Origin: an uncultured Brachyspira sp. | GTDB lineage: Bacteria; Spirochaetota; Brachyspiria; Brachyspirales; Brachyspiraceae | Length of the DNA stretch: 13,758 nt | NCBI RefSeq assembly: GCF_949287625.1 | Contig: NZ_CASEGO010000082.1 | Location: 1 to 13,758 of the forward strand | Direction: 5' to 3' | Part shown: one piece after another, positions 7,514 through 13,758 of the stretch | Layout of the letters: every line of letters begins with the position of its first letter | Numbering within the stretch: the first letter of the stretch is position 1 | Program-made: the position numbers and the translations under genes | Notes under the pieces: model-generated | What the model saw: only the letters and a program-made list of their open reading frames with translations | Database searches by the model: none | What the model was told of the DNA's origin: nothing

Positions 7514-8317
7514 ATGGCTGAAGGAAAAGAATGTGAATTTTGCGGCAGTACCAAATCTGAAGTTTATATAAAAACAGATTTGGTAAGCTACAACAGATGT
7601 TTAAATTGCGGACTTATATATCAATATCCAGTTTTAAGTCAGGAAGAGATAAATGATATATATAGTGATAATTATTTTGAGTATGAGGTAGCCAATCAGG
7701 AAAATTTTTTTGGTCTTATGAAGCTTGCTATGAAAGATATTGGTTTTGATAAAATAGAAAGCAAACTTCCCAATAAAAATGTACTTGATATAGGGTGTGC
7801 TACTGGAATGATGCTTAACTATTTAAAGACTAAGGGCTATAATGCTCAGGGTATTGAAATATGTTCATCATCTGCGGAGTATGCAAGAAAAAATTATGGT
7901 ATTGTAGTTCATGAAAAGCCTTTACTAGAAGTAGGATTTGATAGCGATTACTTTTCATTTATACACTTTTCACATGTTATAGAACATGTACCAAATCCTG
8001 CAGATACTTTAAAAGAAATTTACAGAATACTTGCTAAAGGCGGATATTTGGCAATAACTACACCAAATGCAGATGGTATGTTTGCCAAAAAGTATAAAGG
8101 AGCTTGGAGAGCTGTTATGCCGCAGCATTTATGGCTTTTTTCAAAGACTACATTATCAAATTATATGAAAAGTATTGGCTTTAATATTATTAGTGATTTT
8201 TCTTGGGGTTCTATTCCAATAGAAAAGAAGCCTAATAAAATAATTAAAGCTTTTTTTGATAAATATGTTAAATTATTTAATAGGGGAGATGTTATGCTCT
8301 TCTTGTGTAAGAAATGA
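7514..8317 (+). CDS. Class I SAM-dependent methyltransferase with N-terminal zinc ribbon
   Basis: The 267-residue protein has a GGAGA site at 7504-7508. Residues 7-32 hold two Cys pairs, C7/C10 and C29/C32, spaced like a small zinc ribbon. The methyltransferase fold follows: motif I LDIGCATG at 91-98 for S-adenosylmethionine binding, the acidic residue of GIE near 115, and the HVIEHVPNP block near 154-162 typical of Methyltransf_11/23-type enzymes, then an ILAKGGYLAITTPNADG strand. A C-terminal section around QHLWLFSKTTL is common in methyltransferases of glycan and small-molecule clusters. The substrate cannot be told from sequence. The cell-wall PASTA gene upstream and the FapA-like gene 32 bases downstream suggest a shared transcript but not a pathway. 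Confidence 0.85.
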   Translation: MAEGKECEFCGSTKSEVYIKTDLVSYNRCLNCGLIYQYPVLSQEEINDIYSDNYFEYEVANQENFFGLMKLAMKDIGFDKIESKLPNKNVLDIGCATGMMLNYLKTKGYNAQGIEICSSSAEYARKNYGIVVHEKPLLEVGFDSDYFSFIHFSHVIEHVPNPADTLKEIYRILAKGGYLAITTPNADGMFAKKYKGAWRAVMPQHLWLFSKTTLSNYMKSIGFNIISDFSWGSIPIEKKPNKIIKAFFDKYVKLFNRGDVMLFLCKK

Positions 8318-8349
8318 GAATAGTTTTTGCAGATTTTTAAGGAGAATAT

Positions 8350-10086
8350 ATGGCTAAGGAAATTATAAAACCAACATTATCAATTGATCCTAACAATTAT
8401 GAATTTTATTATGACAATACTATTAATACTAGAGAAATTTATGATCAAATTGTGGATATCGATAGTAAGGATCAAAATTTGTATGAAGAACTTTTAAAAA
8501 ATTATGTTCACCCTGGAGAAGCCATATTAAAATCCATTTCTAAACGCGAAGGAATAAAAGCTGGTAAAAATGTAAAATTTGATAAAATGACTGGTAATTA
8601 CAGATCTACAGAGCATGGATATGTATTTTATGATGAATTAAAATCAGTATCAGTTATACCAATTATTAATGTTGCTGATAAATGGAGAGGTGTTATGGTT
8701 CTTCCGCCTCAAAAACAGCAGAAAAAACAGGTGCTTTTGGAAGAAGTGCAGACAATAATATCTCAGATACCTATCAAATTAATGGTAGATTATGATAAAG
8801 TTGCAGAATTGGTTGCTTATAATTTGAAATATGATGAAGGTGTAATGTGTGTATTCGTTGAAGGAAGAAAACCTGTAGACGGAAACGTTCAGAAAGTCAT
8901 ATTAGATTATGATTTTACTATAGATACAGGTAAAGAATCAGAAGACGGTGCTATAGACTTTAAAGAAAGAGGTTTTATACATAACATAGAAGCTAATGTT
9001 CAAATAGCACATTTTATGGAGGAAAAGCCTTCTTTAGACGGACTTGATATATACGATGTTATTATGGAAGCACATTACGATGAAGATCCTTGCTACAAAT
9101 TAGGAAAAAATGTTAAAGTAGATGAAGACGGCATCACTATTAGAAGTGCTATAAGAGGTATATTAAGCAATCACAATAATACTTTGTCTGTAAGTACTGT
9201 TGCTGAAATAGATAAAGTAGACTTATCTACTGGAAATATAGAGGTTAATGGTTCTCTTATTATTAAGGATAATGTTGCACCTGGTTTTTCTATAAAAACT
9301 GAAGGTGATATATTAGTAAGAGGAAATATAGAAGATGCTGAAATAGAATGTGCAGGAAATTTGATAGTTTCAGGCGGTATAATAGGAGGAACTAACAGTA
9401 AAATACATGTTAATGGTAAATTATCTTCTCAGTTTATAAGAAATGCTACTATAATATGTAAAGGTGATTTAGTCTCTAATCAGCTAGTTAATGCTGAAAT
9501 AGCCTGTAATGACAGAGTTATAATACTTGAAGGTAAGGGTGTTATTATCGGAGGAAATGTTAAGGCTTTGAATGGAGTTTGGGCAAAAAGTATAGGTTCT
9601 ATGAGTGAGTCTAAAACTACTATTACAGTGGGAAGAGATGCTGAGGCTGATGCGGAGTTCAAAAACATAGTTTCTACAGTTAAGACAAACAAAGAAGAGA
9701 TAAGCAAGATAAAATCACTTTTGGGTACAGAATATTTTAAAAATCCTAAAGCTTTTATAGAGAGAATACCTGTAAATAAAAGAGAGGGTATAAAAGATAT
9801 CTTAAAAAGAATTACAAACCTTGTTAGAGAAACGGCACAGCTTGAGGTTAGAAGAGATGAAATGAGTGCAGAATTTGAAAAACTATCTCATAGCAGTATT
9901 ACATCTATGGAAGGATTTTTCCCCGGTGTTACTATTTATATATCAAGTATTAGAAAATATATATCTAAAAAGATTTCAGGTACAGAATATTTTTATTCTA
10001 AAGAACTTAGAGATATATCAGAAAAAGCACCTAAACTTCTTCCTTTAGAAGAATATGATTTTCCTAGGGAAATAAAAGAAGATTGA
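8350..10086 (+). CDS. FapA-family (DUF342) protein
   Basis: The 578-residue protein has an AAGGAGA site just upstream of the ATG. The N-terminal part (to about 280) contains the family block that begins EDPCYKLGKNV. Residues about 290-435 are a run of short Gly-rich beta turns: TGNIEVNG (from 294), GDILVRGNIEDAEI, GNLIVSGGIIGG, GVIIGGNVKAL and a closing SMSESKTTITVG. This is the right-handed beta-helix of DUF342/FapA. About 440-520 is a charged, probably coiled-coil segment. FapA was named for a polar flagellar role in Vibrio; in spirochaetes and Firmicutes the function is not settled. There is no signal peptide or membrane helix, so it is cytoplasmic. It is the last gene of the fmt-led run and ends at a strong terminator. 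No flagellar gene is visible nearby, so I give no symbol. Confidence 0.85.
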   Translation: MAKEIIKPTLSIDPNNYEFYYDNTINTREIYDQIVDIDSKDQNLYEELLKNYVHPGEAILKSISKREGIKAGKNVKFDKMTGNYRSTEHGYVFYDELKSVSVIPIINVADKWRGVMVLPPQKQQKKQVLLEEVQTIISQIPIKLMVDYDKVAELVAYNLKYDEGVMCVFVEGRKPVDGNVQKVILDYDFTIDTGKESEDGAIDFKERGFIHNIEANVQIAHFMEEKPSLDGLDIYDVIMEAHYDEDPCYKLGKNVKVDEDGITIRSAIRGILSNHNNTLSVSTVAEIDKVDLSTGNIEVNGSLIIKDNVAPGFSIKTEGDILVRGNIEDAEIECAGNLIVSGGIIGGTNSKIHVNGKLSSQFIRNATIICKGDLVSNQLVNAEIACNDRVIILEGKGVIIGGNVKALNGVWAKSIGSMSESKTTITVGRDAEADAEFKNIVSTVKTNKEEISKIKSLLGTEYFKNPKAFIERIPVNKREGIKDILKRITNLVRETAQLEVRRDEMSAEFEKLSHSSITSMEGFFPGVTIYISSIRKYISKKISGTEYFYSKELRDISEKAPKLLPLEEYDFPREIKED

Positions 10087-10112
10087 TAGTTAAGTTTTAT
10101 TAAATAATAATT

Positions 10113-10182
10113 AAAAAATAGGCATAATATATAATTACTTAAAATTTTGATTAATTATATATTATGCCTTTTTATTTTTTTA
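10113..10182. terminator. Bidirectional intrinsic terminator between convergent genes
   Basis: An 18-base perfect inverted repeat has arms at 10120-10137 (AGGCATAATATATAATTA) and 10152-10169, with a 14-base loop. An A-run precedes it and a T-run follows it, so it can end transcription in both directions: the FapA-like gene on the plus strand and galK on the minus strand. Confidence 0.92.
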
Positions 10183-10215
10183 TTATATATTTTTATAATT
10201 TTATAATAAATTATT

Positions 10216-11499
10216 TTAGATTTCGCATACTGGAGCTTGTCTTACTCTTATTTTTACAGCACTTCCTTCTCCAAATACTGCGTTCATATATTTTTTATAT
10301 TCTTCTGCTCTTTCTAAAGGTATTAAAGCCTGTATAGTACCAGCAAATCCGCCTCCATGTACACGGCATGCTCCTTCGCCTTTTAGGAAATCTTTTGTAA
10401 GACATATAGCCAAGGCTACTCCCATGTTTTTGGAACTTGTAACAGAATAGCAATTCTGTAAATACATAAAGCTTGAAAGTCCTGATTCATTCATAAGTTT
10501 TATATAGGTATTAATATTATCATTTTTTAGGGCATTTATCTGATTTATCACTCTTTCATTTTCTTCTATGAAGTGATAAGCTCTCATTACTGCTCTGTCA
10601 CCGATTTTTTCTCTTAATTTTGAAGCATTATCTATTAATTCTTTTTTACTTATTTCCCTGCATACTTTTTTACCGAAATAATTAGCAATAGCATTCATTT
10701 CCTCTCTTATGGCAGCATATTCATTAGTAAGAGAACTATGATCTCCTTTAGCATCTACTATCATAAGAGCATATCCCTTACTTTCAAAATCATATTCTAC
10801 TTTTTCTATAATAGGGTTGTTATTGTCTTTAAAATCTATAGACATAATTCCGCCTACAGAACAGCCCATTTGATCCATAAGTCCGCATGGTTTTCCAAAA
10901 TATATATTTTCAGCATACTGTCCTATTTTAGCTATATCTACTTTGCTTATCTTATCATCATTATATAAAGCATTTTGTATTTCACCAATTAAAGATTCAA
11001 AACTAGCAGAACTGCTTAATCCGCTTCCTATAAGTACTTTATTGTTTAATGATATTGTACAGCCTCCAATATTATATCCTTCTTTTTTTATTCCAGCACA
11101 AACACCTCTGCTTAAAGCATTTGATTTTCCGTATTCATCTTTATTTATTTCTAAATTATTAATATCTATAATATCAGGATTATTTGAATAGTCAGTATAA
11201 ACCACTATTTTATTGTCATCTCTTTTTGAAACTACAGCGAGTTTATCCAAATTTATAGATGCTGTCAGTACGCATCCATTATTATGATCAGTATGATTGC
11301 CTGATAACTCTGTTCTTCCAGATGCACTAAATAAATGTATTTCTTCACTTTTATCTATATTTTCAAAATGTTTTATTGTTTCTTCTAGTCTATTATAGGC
11401 TTCAGATATGCTGTTTTCATCTCCTCCGTATATCAATGAAAATTTTTCATGCATTTTTTTTTCTTTTAATAGTTCTTTTAATTGGGATATATTATACAT
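10216..11499 (-). CDS. galK: Galactokinase, GNHTDH-type (GHMP kinase family)
   Basis: This enzyme phosphorylates galactose to galactose-1-phosphate with ATP, the first step of the Leloir pathway, in the cytoplasm. The 427-residue protein shows all three GHMP kinase motifs: SGRTELSGNHTDHNNG (60-75), the ATP loop GSGLSSSAS (158-166) and HGGGFAG (381-387). PCGLMDQ supplies the galactokinase catalytic Asp (D209), and R62 is the partner Arg. The first motif differs from the classical GRVNLIGEHTDY form; the Asn-for-Glu version also occurs in some Firmicutes and spirochaete galactokinases. The N-terminus before it is long, about 60 residues. The AAGGA site (11506-11510 read on the minus strand) supports the start. 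It stands alone, convergent with the FapA-like gene and divergent from the chemoreceptor. Other GHMP sugar kinases are possible but less likely given PCGLMDQ. Confidence 0.88.
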   Translation of the reverse strand: MYNISQLKELLKEKKMHEKFSLIYGGDENSISEAYNRLEETIKHFENIDKSEEIHLFSASGRTELSGNHTDHNNGCVLTASINLDKLAVVSKRDDNKIVVYTDYSNNPDIIDINNLEINKDEYGKSNALSRGVCAGIKKEGYNIGGCTISLNNKVLIGSGLSSSASFESLIGEIQNALYNDDKISKVDIAKIGQYAENIYFGKPCGLMDQMGCSVGGIMSIDFKDNNNPIIEKVEYDFESKGYALMIVDAKGDHSSLTNEYAAIREEMNAIANYFGKKVCREISKKELIDNASKLREKIGDRAVMRAYHFIEENERVINQINALKNDNINTYIKLMNESGLSSFMYLQNCYSVTSSKNMGVALAICLTKDFLKGEGACRVHGGGFAGTIQALIPLERAEEYKKYMNAVFGEGSAVKIRVRQAPVCEI

Positions 11500-11527
11500 A
11501 CTTAATCCTTATATTTATTATGTTATT

Positions 11528-11556
11528 ATGATAAACAATTATGATGATTTTGTCAA
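11528..11556 (-). promoter_or_regulatory. galK promoter
   Basis: On the minus strand, TTGACA (11551-11556) and TATCAT (11528-11533) are separated by 17 bases. Transcription would start near 11521, giving a leader of about 20 bases that contains the AAGGA ribosome site. Confidence 0.7.
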
Positions 11557-11568
11557 AGAAAAAATCAT
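11544..11568. promoter_or_regulatory. Inverted repeat over the galK -35 box (possible operator)
   Basis: ATGATTTT (11544-11551) and AAAATCAT (11561-11568) are perfect 8-base arms around 9 bases. The spacer and inner ends contain the TTGACA of the galK promoter, so a dimeric regulator bound here would block the -35 box. No regulator gene is in the window. Confidence 0.4.
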
Positions 11569-11605
11569 AAAACTATCATATAAATTTAATTTACAAATAT
11601 ATAAA

Positions 11606-11684
11606 ATATTTACCTAATATTTACTATTTATGTAAAAAATATATATTTTTTATAAATTTTAGTAAAAAATATTTACGTAAATAT
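11606..11684. promoter_or_regulatory. Cluster of ATATTTAC boxes including a 16-base palindrome
   Basis: ATATTTAC occurs at 11606-11613, 11617-11624 (11 bases on, one helical turn) and 11669-11676. The last joins its reverse complement at 11677-11684 to form the perfect palindrome ATATTTACGTAAATAT. GTAAAAAATAT occurs twice, at 11632-11642 and 11662-11672, exactly 30 bases apart. The palindrome lies about 18 bases upstream of the chemoreceptor -10 box. This is a candidate regulator site, but the surrounding A+T richness raises the chance background. Confidence 0.4.
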
Positions 11685-11701
11685 AGACTTTTTTCAATTT
11701 T

Positions 11702-11707
11702 TATAAT
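11702..11707 (+). promoter_or_regulatory. Probable -10 box of the chemoreceptor gene
   Basis: TATAAT lies 38 bases before the preferred start codon. No convincing -35 box is seen at the usual spacing, and no sigma-28 (TAAA...GCCGATAA) pattern is present. An activator at the adjacent palindrome could compensate. Confidence 0.4.
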
Positions 11708-11734
11708 ATACTATTACTATAATGATTGAGTTTA

Positions 11735-11739
11735 TGGAG
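11735..11739 (+). promoter_or_regulatory. Ribosome binding site that decides the chemoreceptor start
   Basis: TGGAG lies 6 bases before ATG 11746, a spacing and context (GGAGTTATTTATG) that closely resembles the sites of the genes at 139 and 4227. The in-frame ATGs at 11722 and 11734 have no such site. Confidence 0.7.
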
Positions 11740-11745
11740 TTATTT

Positions 11746-13599
11746 ATGAAATTTATGCAAACTTTAAAATTTAGAATGCCTTTTACTATTATATCGTCTG
11801 TAGCTGTAATGCTTATTATACTTATGATAGTAATAATATCAGCTTCTTCTGTATTTATAGAGAAGACAGCTTTAAGAGGGTTTATGGAAACAGCAGACGG
11901 ATATAGGGATTTAGTTTCTGTATGGTTAAATGATCAAAGGGATTTAACTTCTGTTATAGCAAAAGAATCAGAGTTTTTGGACTATTTTAAAAATCCTAAT
12001 GATCTTAATTTAACTATAGCAGAAAGTGAGTTAATAGAGTTATTGGGAGAGTTGGGGGATCATTTTGCTTCTTTTTCTTTATTTGATTTAAACGGAAAAG
12101 TTGTAACTTCCACATCAGAAAATACTATAGGAAGCGACATAGCAAATAGAGGTTTATGGAATCGTTTAATAGAAAGCGGATATAAATATTCTATAGCAGA
12201 TGAAATAGAAATGTCTCCTACAAATGATGAGTATGTTATTACTGTATTATCAGGGGTAGTTGATTACACAGGAAAACCTGCAGGAGTTTTGGCAGCAGAA
12301 TTAAAATGGGATAATTTTGCAAAAAAATATTTTTCTGAAATAACTATAGGAAAAACCGGCAATATTTATGTAGTAGATGAGGACGGAAAAAGGGTGGCAC
12401 ATAAAGATGTTCAAAAGATTAACACCGTATCAGAAGGTTCAAGGAATGCTTTAGCTGCTGCTTCTACTGAAAGAAAAGGCACTTTGCATTATGAAGATGA
12501 CGGCAAAAAAGTAATGGCTTTTTCAAGGCTTGATAATATAGATTGGATAATGTGTGTTACTATGCTTGACAGCGAATTTTATTCTGACAGAAATACTCTT
12601 ATAAAAATAACTGTTGTTTTAAGTGTATTACTTCTTATTTTTACTTCATTTATAGTAGTAAGATATGTTCATGTTCATATATCAAAAGTTTTAGCAAGAT
12701 TAGCAAGTGATTTAAATAGACTTGGAAACGGAGATCTTACAGTATCAGCACCAACTAAATTTTTGAGCAGTAAATATAAAAATCATGAATTTGGAATAAT
12801 AGCAAACGGATTTGATAATACAATAAAAAAATTAAAAAATATAATTGAAAATATAATAGATTCTTCAAACAATATAGAATTAACTTCAAAAGAATTAGAA
12901 AGCGGAAATAATGATTTGGCTTTGAGAACTCAATCTCAATCATCATCGTTAGAGCAGACAGCTAGTTCTATGGAGCAAATGGCTTCTACAATAAAAAATT
13001 CTGCAGAAAAATCTGTTATAGGAAATAATATGATGAATGATTCAAAAAGATCAGTAGAGGAAGCAGGATTTATAATAGACAGCACAACAAAAAGTATGGA
13101 AGATGTTTATGAAGCAAGCAGAAAGATAACTCATATAACAAAGTTAATAGAAGATATTGCTTTTCAAACTAATATATTAGCACTTAATGCATCAGTTGAA
13201 GCAGCTCGTGCCGGAGAGCAGGGCAGAGGTTTCTCTGTTGTAGCTTCTGAAGTTAGAACTTTGGCACAGAATACTCAAACATCTGTTAAAGATATTACTT
13301 CTTTAATAGCCGATTCAGATGAGAAAATAAGAGTGGCAACAGAAGCAGCAAGAAAATCTCAGGAGATATTTATTGATATTAAAGATAAAATAGAAAATAC
13401 AGCTAATATAATGCAGGATATTTCTACAACAGCAGTTGAACAGCAAAGCGGTGTTGATCAGGTTAATCAGGCAGTATTGAGAATGGATGCAAGCACGCAG
13501 GAAAATGCTAGCTTGGTTGAAGAGTCAAAAGAAGCCAGCATAACTTTAAGCAGTGAAGCTCAGAAATTGATAGATGTTGTAAGTTATTTCAAATTATAA
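11746..13599 (+). CDS. Methyl-accepting chemotaxis protein with dCache sensor domain
   Basis: This is a transmembrane chemoreceptor that passes ligand binding in the periplasm to CheA/CheW. From ATG 11746 it has 617 residues; the frame is open from ATG 11722, but the ribosome site favours 11746. A membrane helix lies at about 13-35, followed by a periplasmic region of about 250 residues that reads as a double Cache domain (for example SFSLFDLNGKVVTST, GKPAGVLAAELKW, IGKTGNIYVVDEDG). A second helix is near 288-308, then a HAMP linker and the signalling coiled coil. The hairpin tip (about 465-510) has IAFQTNILALNASVEAARAGE and GRGFSVVASEVRTLAQ. The signalling part lines up without gaps against my memory of E. 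coli Tsr, which suggests the 36-heptad class. It ends YFKL with no CheR-tethering pentapeptide. The ligand is not predictable. The gene is divergent from galK and ends at a strong terminator. Confidence 0.93.
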   Translation: MKFMQTLKFRMPFTIISSVAVMLIILMIVIISASSVFIEKTALRGFMETADGYRDLVSVWLNDQRDLTSVIAKESEFLDYFKNPNDLNLTIAESELIELLGELGDHFASFSLFDLNGKVVTSTSENTIGSDIANRGLWNRLIESGYKYSIADEIEMSPTNDEYVITVLSGVVDYTGKPAGVLAAELKWDNFAKKYFSEITIGKTGNIYVVDEDGKRVAHKDVQKINTVSEGSRNALAAASTERKGTLHYEDDGKKVMAFSRLDNIDWIMCVTMLDSEFYSDRNTLIKITVVLSVLLLIFTSFIVVRYVHVHISKVLARLASDLNRLGNGDLTVSAPTKFLSSKYKNHEFGIIANGFDNTIKKLKNIIENIIDSSNNIELTSKELESGNNDLALRTQSQSSSLEQTASSMEQMASTIKNSAEKSVIGNNMMNDSKRSVEEAGFIIDSTTKSMEDVYEASRKITHITKLIEDIAFQTNILALNASVEAARAGEQGRGFSVVASEVRTLAQNTQTSVKDITSLIADSDEKIRVATEAARKSQEIFIDIKDKIENTANIMQDISTTAVEQQSGVDQVNQAVLRMDASTQENASLVEESKEASITLSSEAQKLIDVVSYFKL

Positions 13600-13614
13600 T
13601 AATTTGTTGAAGTT

Positions 13615-13656
13615 AATAAAGTATTATCAAATAATTGATAATACTTTATTTTTTTA
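13615..13656 (+). terminator. Intrinsic terminator of the chemoreceptor gene
   Basis: A perfect 16-base inverted repeat (AATAAAGTATTATCAA at 13615-13630, partner at 13635-13650) has a 4-base loop and is followed by a T-run to 13655. It starts 15 bases after the stop codon. Confidence 0.92.
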
Positions 13657-13659
13657 AAA

Positions 13660-13758
13660 TGCACAGGAGCCAGACATATTGCATTTAAGTATTCCTTAAT
13701 TTCTTAAAGTATAACATAGGTGTATCATAATTTAAAGCTGAATGTATTCTTTTGTGAT
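13660..13758 (-). mobile_element. IS3-family insertion sequence, right end (partial)
   Basis: TGCACAGGAGCCAGACA at 13660-13676 has the TG start and the Cys/Gly-rich then GACA pattern seen in terminal inverted repeats of IS3-family (IS150-like) elements. It lies 8 bases beyond the end of a transposase-like reading frame on the minus strand. The element continues out of the window, so the other end, the direct repeats and the exact boundary cannot be verified. Confidence 0.65.
13685..13758 (-). CDS. IS3-family transposase (integrase core), C-terminal end (partial)
   Basis: Read on the minus strand from the right edge, the frame gives 23 residues and a TAA stop at 13687-13685. The sequence contains RIHSALNYDTPMLYF, the conserved tail of rve-type IS3 OrfB transposases (R-x-H-S-A-L-x-Y-x-T-P). 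The DDE catalytic residues lie outside the window. Whether the gene is intact is unknown. Confidence 0.8.
   Translation of the reverse strand, partial: HKRIHSALNYDTPMLYFKKLRNT

Noticed and set aside
10943..11191. Open frame opposite galK
   Set aside because: It lies wholly inside a well-supported gene on the other strand, has no ribosome site and gives no recognisable protein.
11633..11652. 20-base palindrome of A-run, TATATA and T-run
   Set aside because: It is low-complexity A/T sequence of a kind that arises often by chance. I kept only the nearby boxes that contain C and G.
11722..11745. Upstream in-frame ATGs of the chemoreceptor at 11722 and 11734
   Set aside because: Neither has a ribosome site, and the one at 11734 overlaps the GGAG that serves ATG 11746.
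12755..12946. Minus-strand open frame inside the chemoreceptor
   Set aside because: Its hydrophobic, Leu/Tyr-rich product is the usual artefact of reading A+T-rich codons backwards; it has no start signals.

Overview
The window is very A+T-rich, with strong ATA/AAT/TTA codon preference and AGGAG-type ribosome binding sites. It carries spirochaete-like gene content (a FapA/DUF342 protein, a kinase-less PASTA protein, a GNHTDH-type galactokinase, a Cache chemoreceptor). I read it as a Brachyspira-like spirochaete chromosome. That assignment rests on composition and gene types, not on a database match.

Left region (1-3504): the last 41 codons of an MBOAT O-acyltransferase, then, 11 bases later, a 1121-residue membrane protein ending in an AlgJ/AlgX-like SGNH (DHHW) domain. 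This pairing is typical of exopolysaccharide O-acetylation cassettes. The second protein is unusual: in front of the catalytic domain are three copies of a transmembrane-flanked extracytoplasmic module, two of them enlarged by a probable jelly-roll, carbohydrate-binding-like domain. The locus is lower in G+C than the rest of the window. I consider it the most novel item here.

Middle region (3586-10086): a secreted helical protein of unknown function is followed closely by a divergent HD-GYP-like protein. A good promoter with no room for a leader then starts a four-gene run: methionyl-tRNA formyltransferase (fmt), a membrane protein with two PASTA domains, a zinc-ribbon SAM methyltransferase, and a FapA/DUF342 protein. 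The run ends at a near-perfect bidirectional terminator shared with the convergent galactokinase gene.

Right region (10216-13758): galK (minus strand) and a Tsr-like methyl-accepting chemotaxis protein (plus strand) diverge from a roughly 250-base intergenic region. That region holds a consensus galK promoter, an inverted repeat over its -35 box, and a cluster of ATATTTAC boxes including a perfect 16-base palindrome. The chemoreceptor gene ends in a strong hairpin terminator. A few bases further, the window runs into the end of an IS3-family insertion sequence on the minus strand, showing its terminal repeat and the last codons of the transposase.

No tRNA, rRNA, CRISPR array or replication origin was seen.
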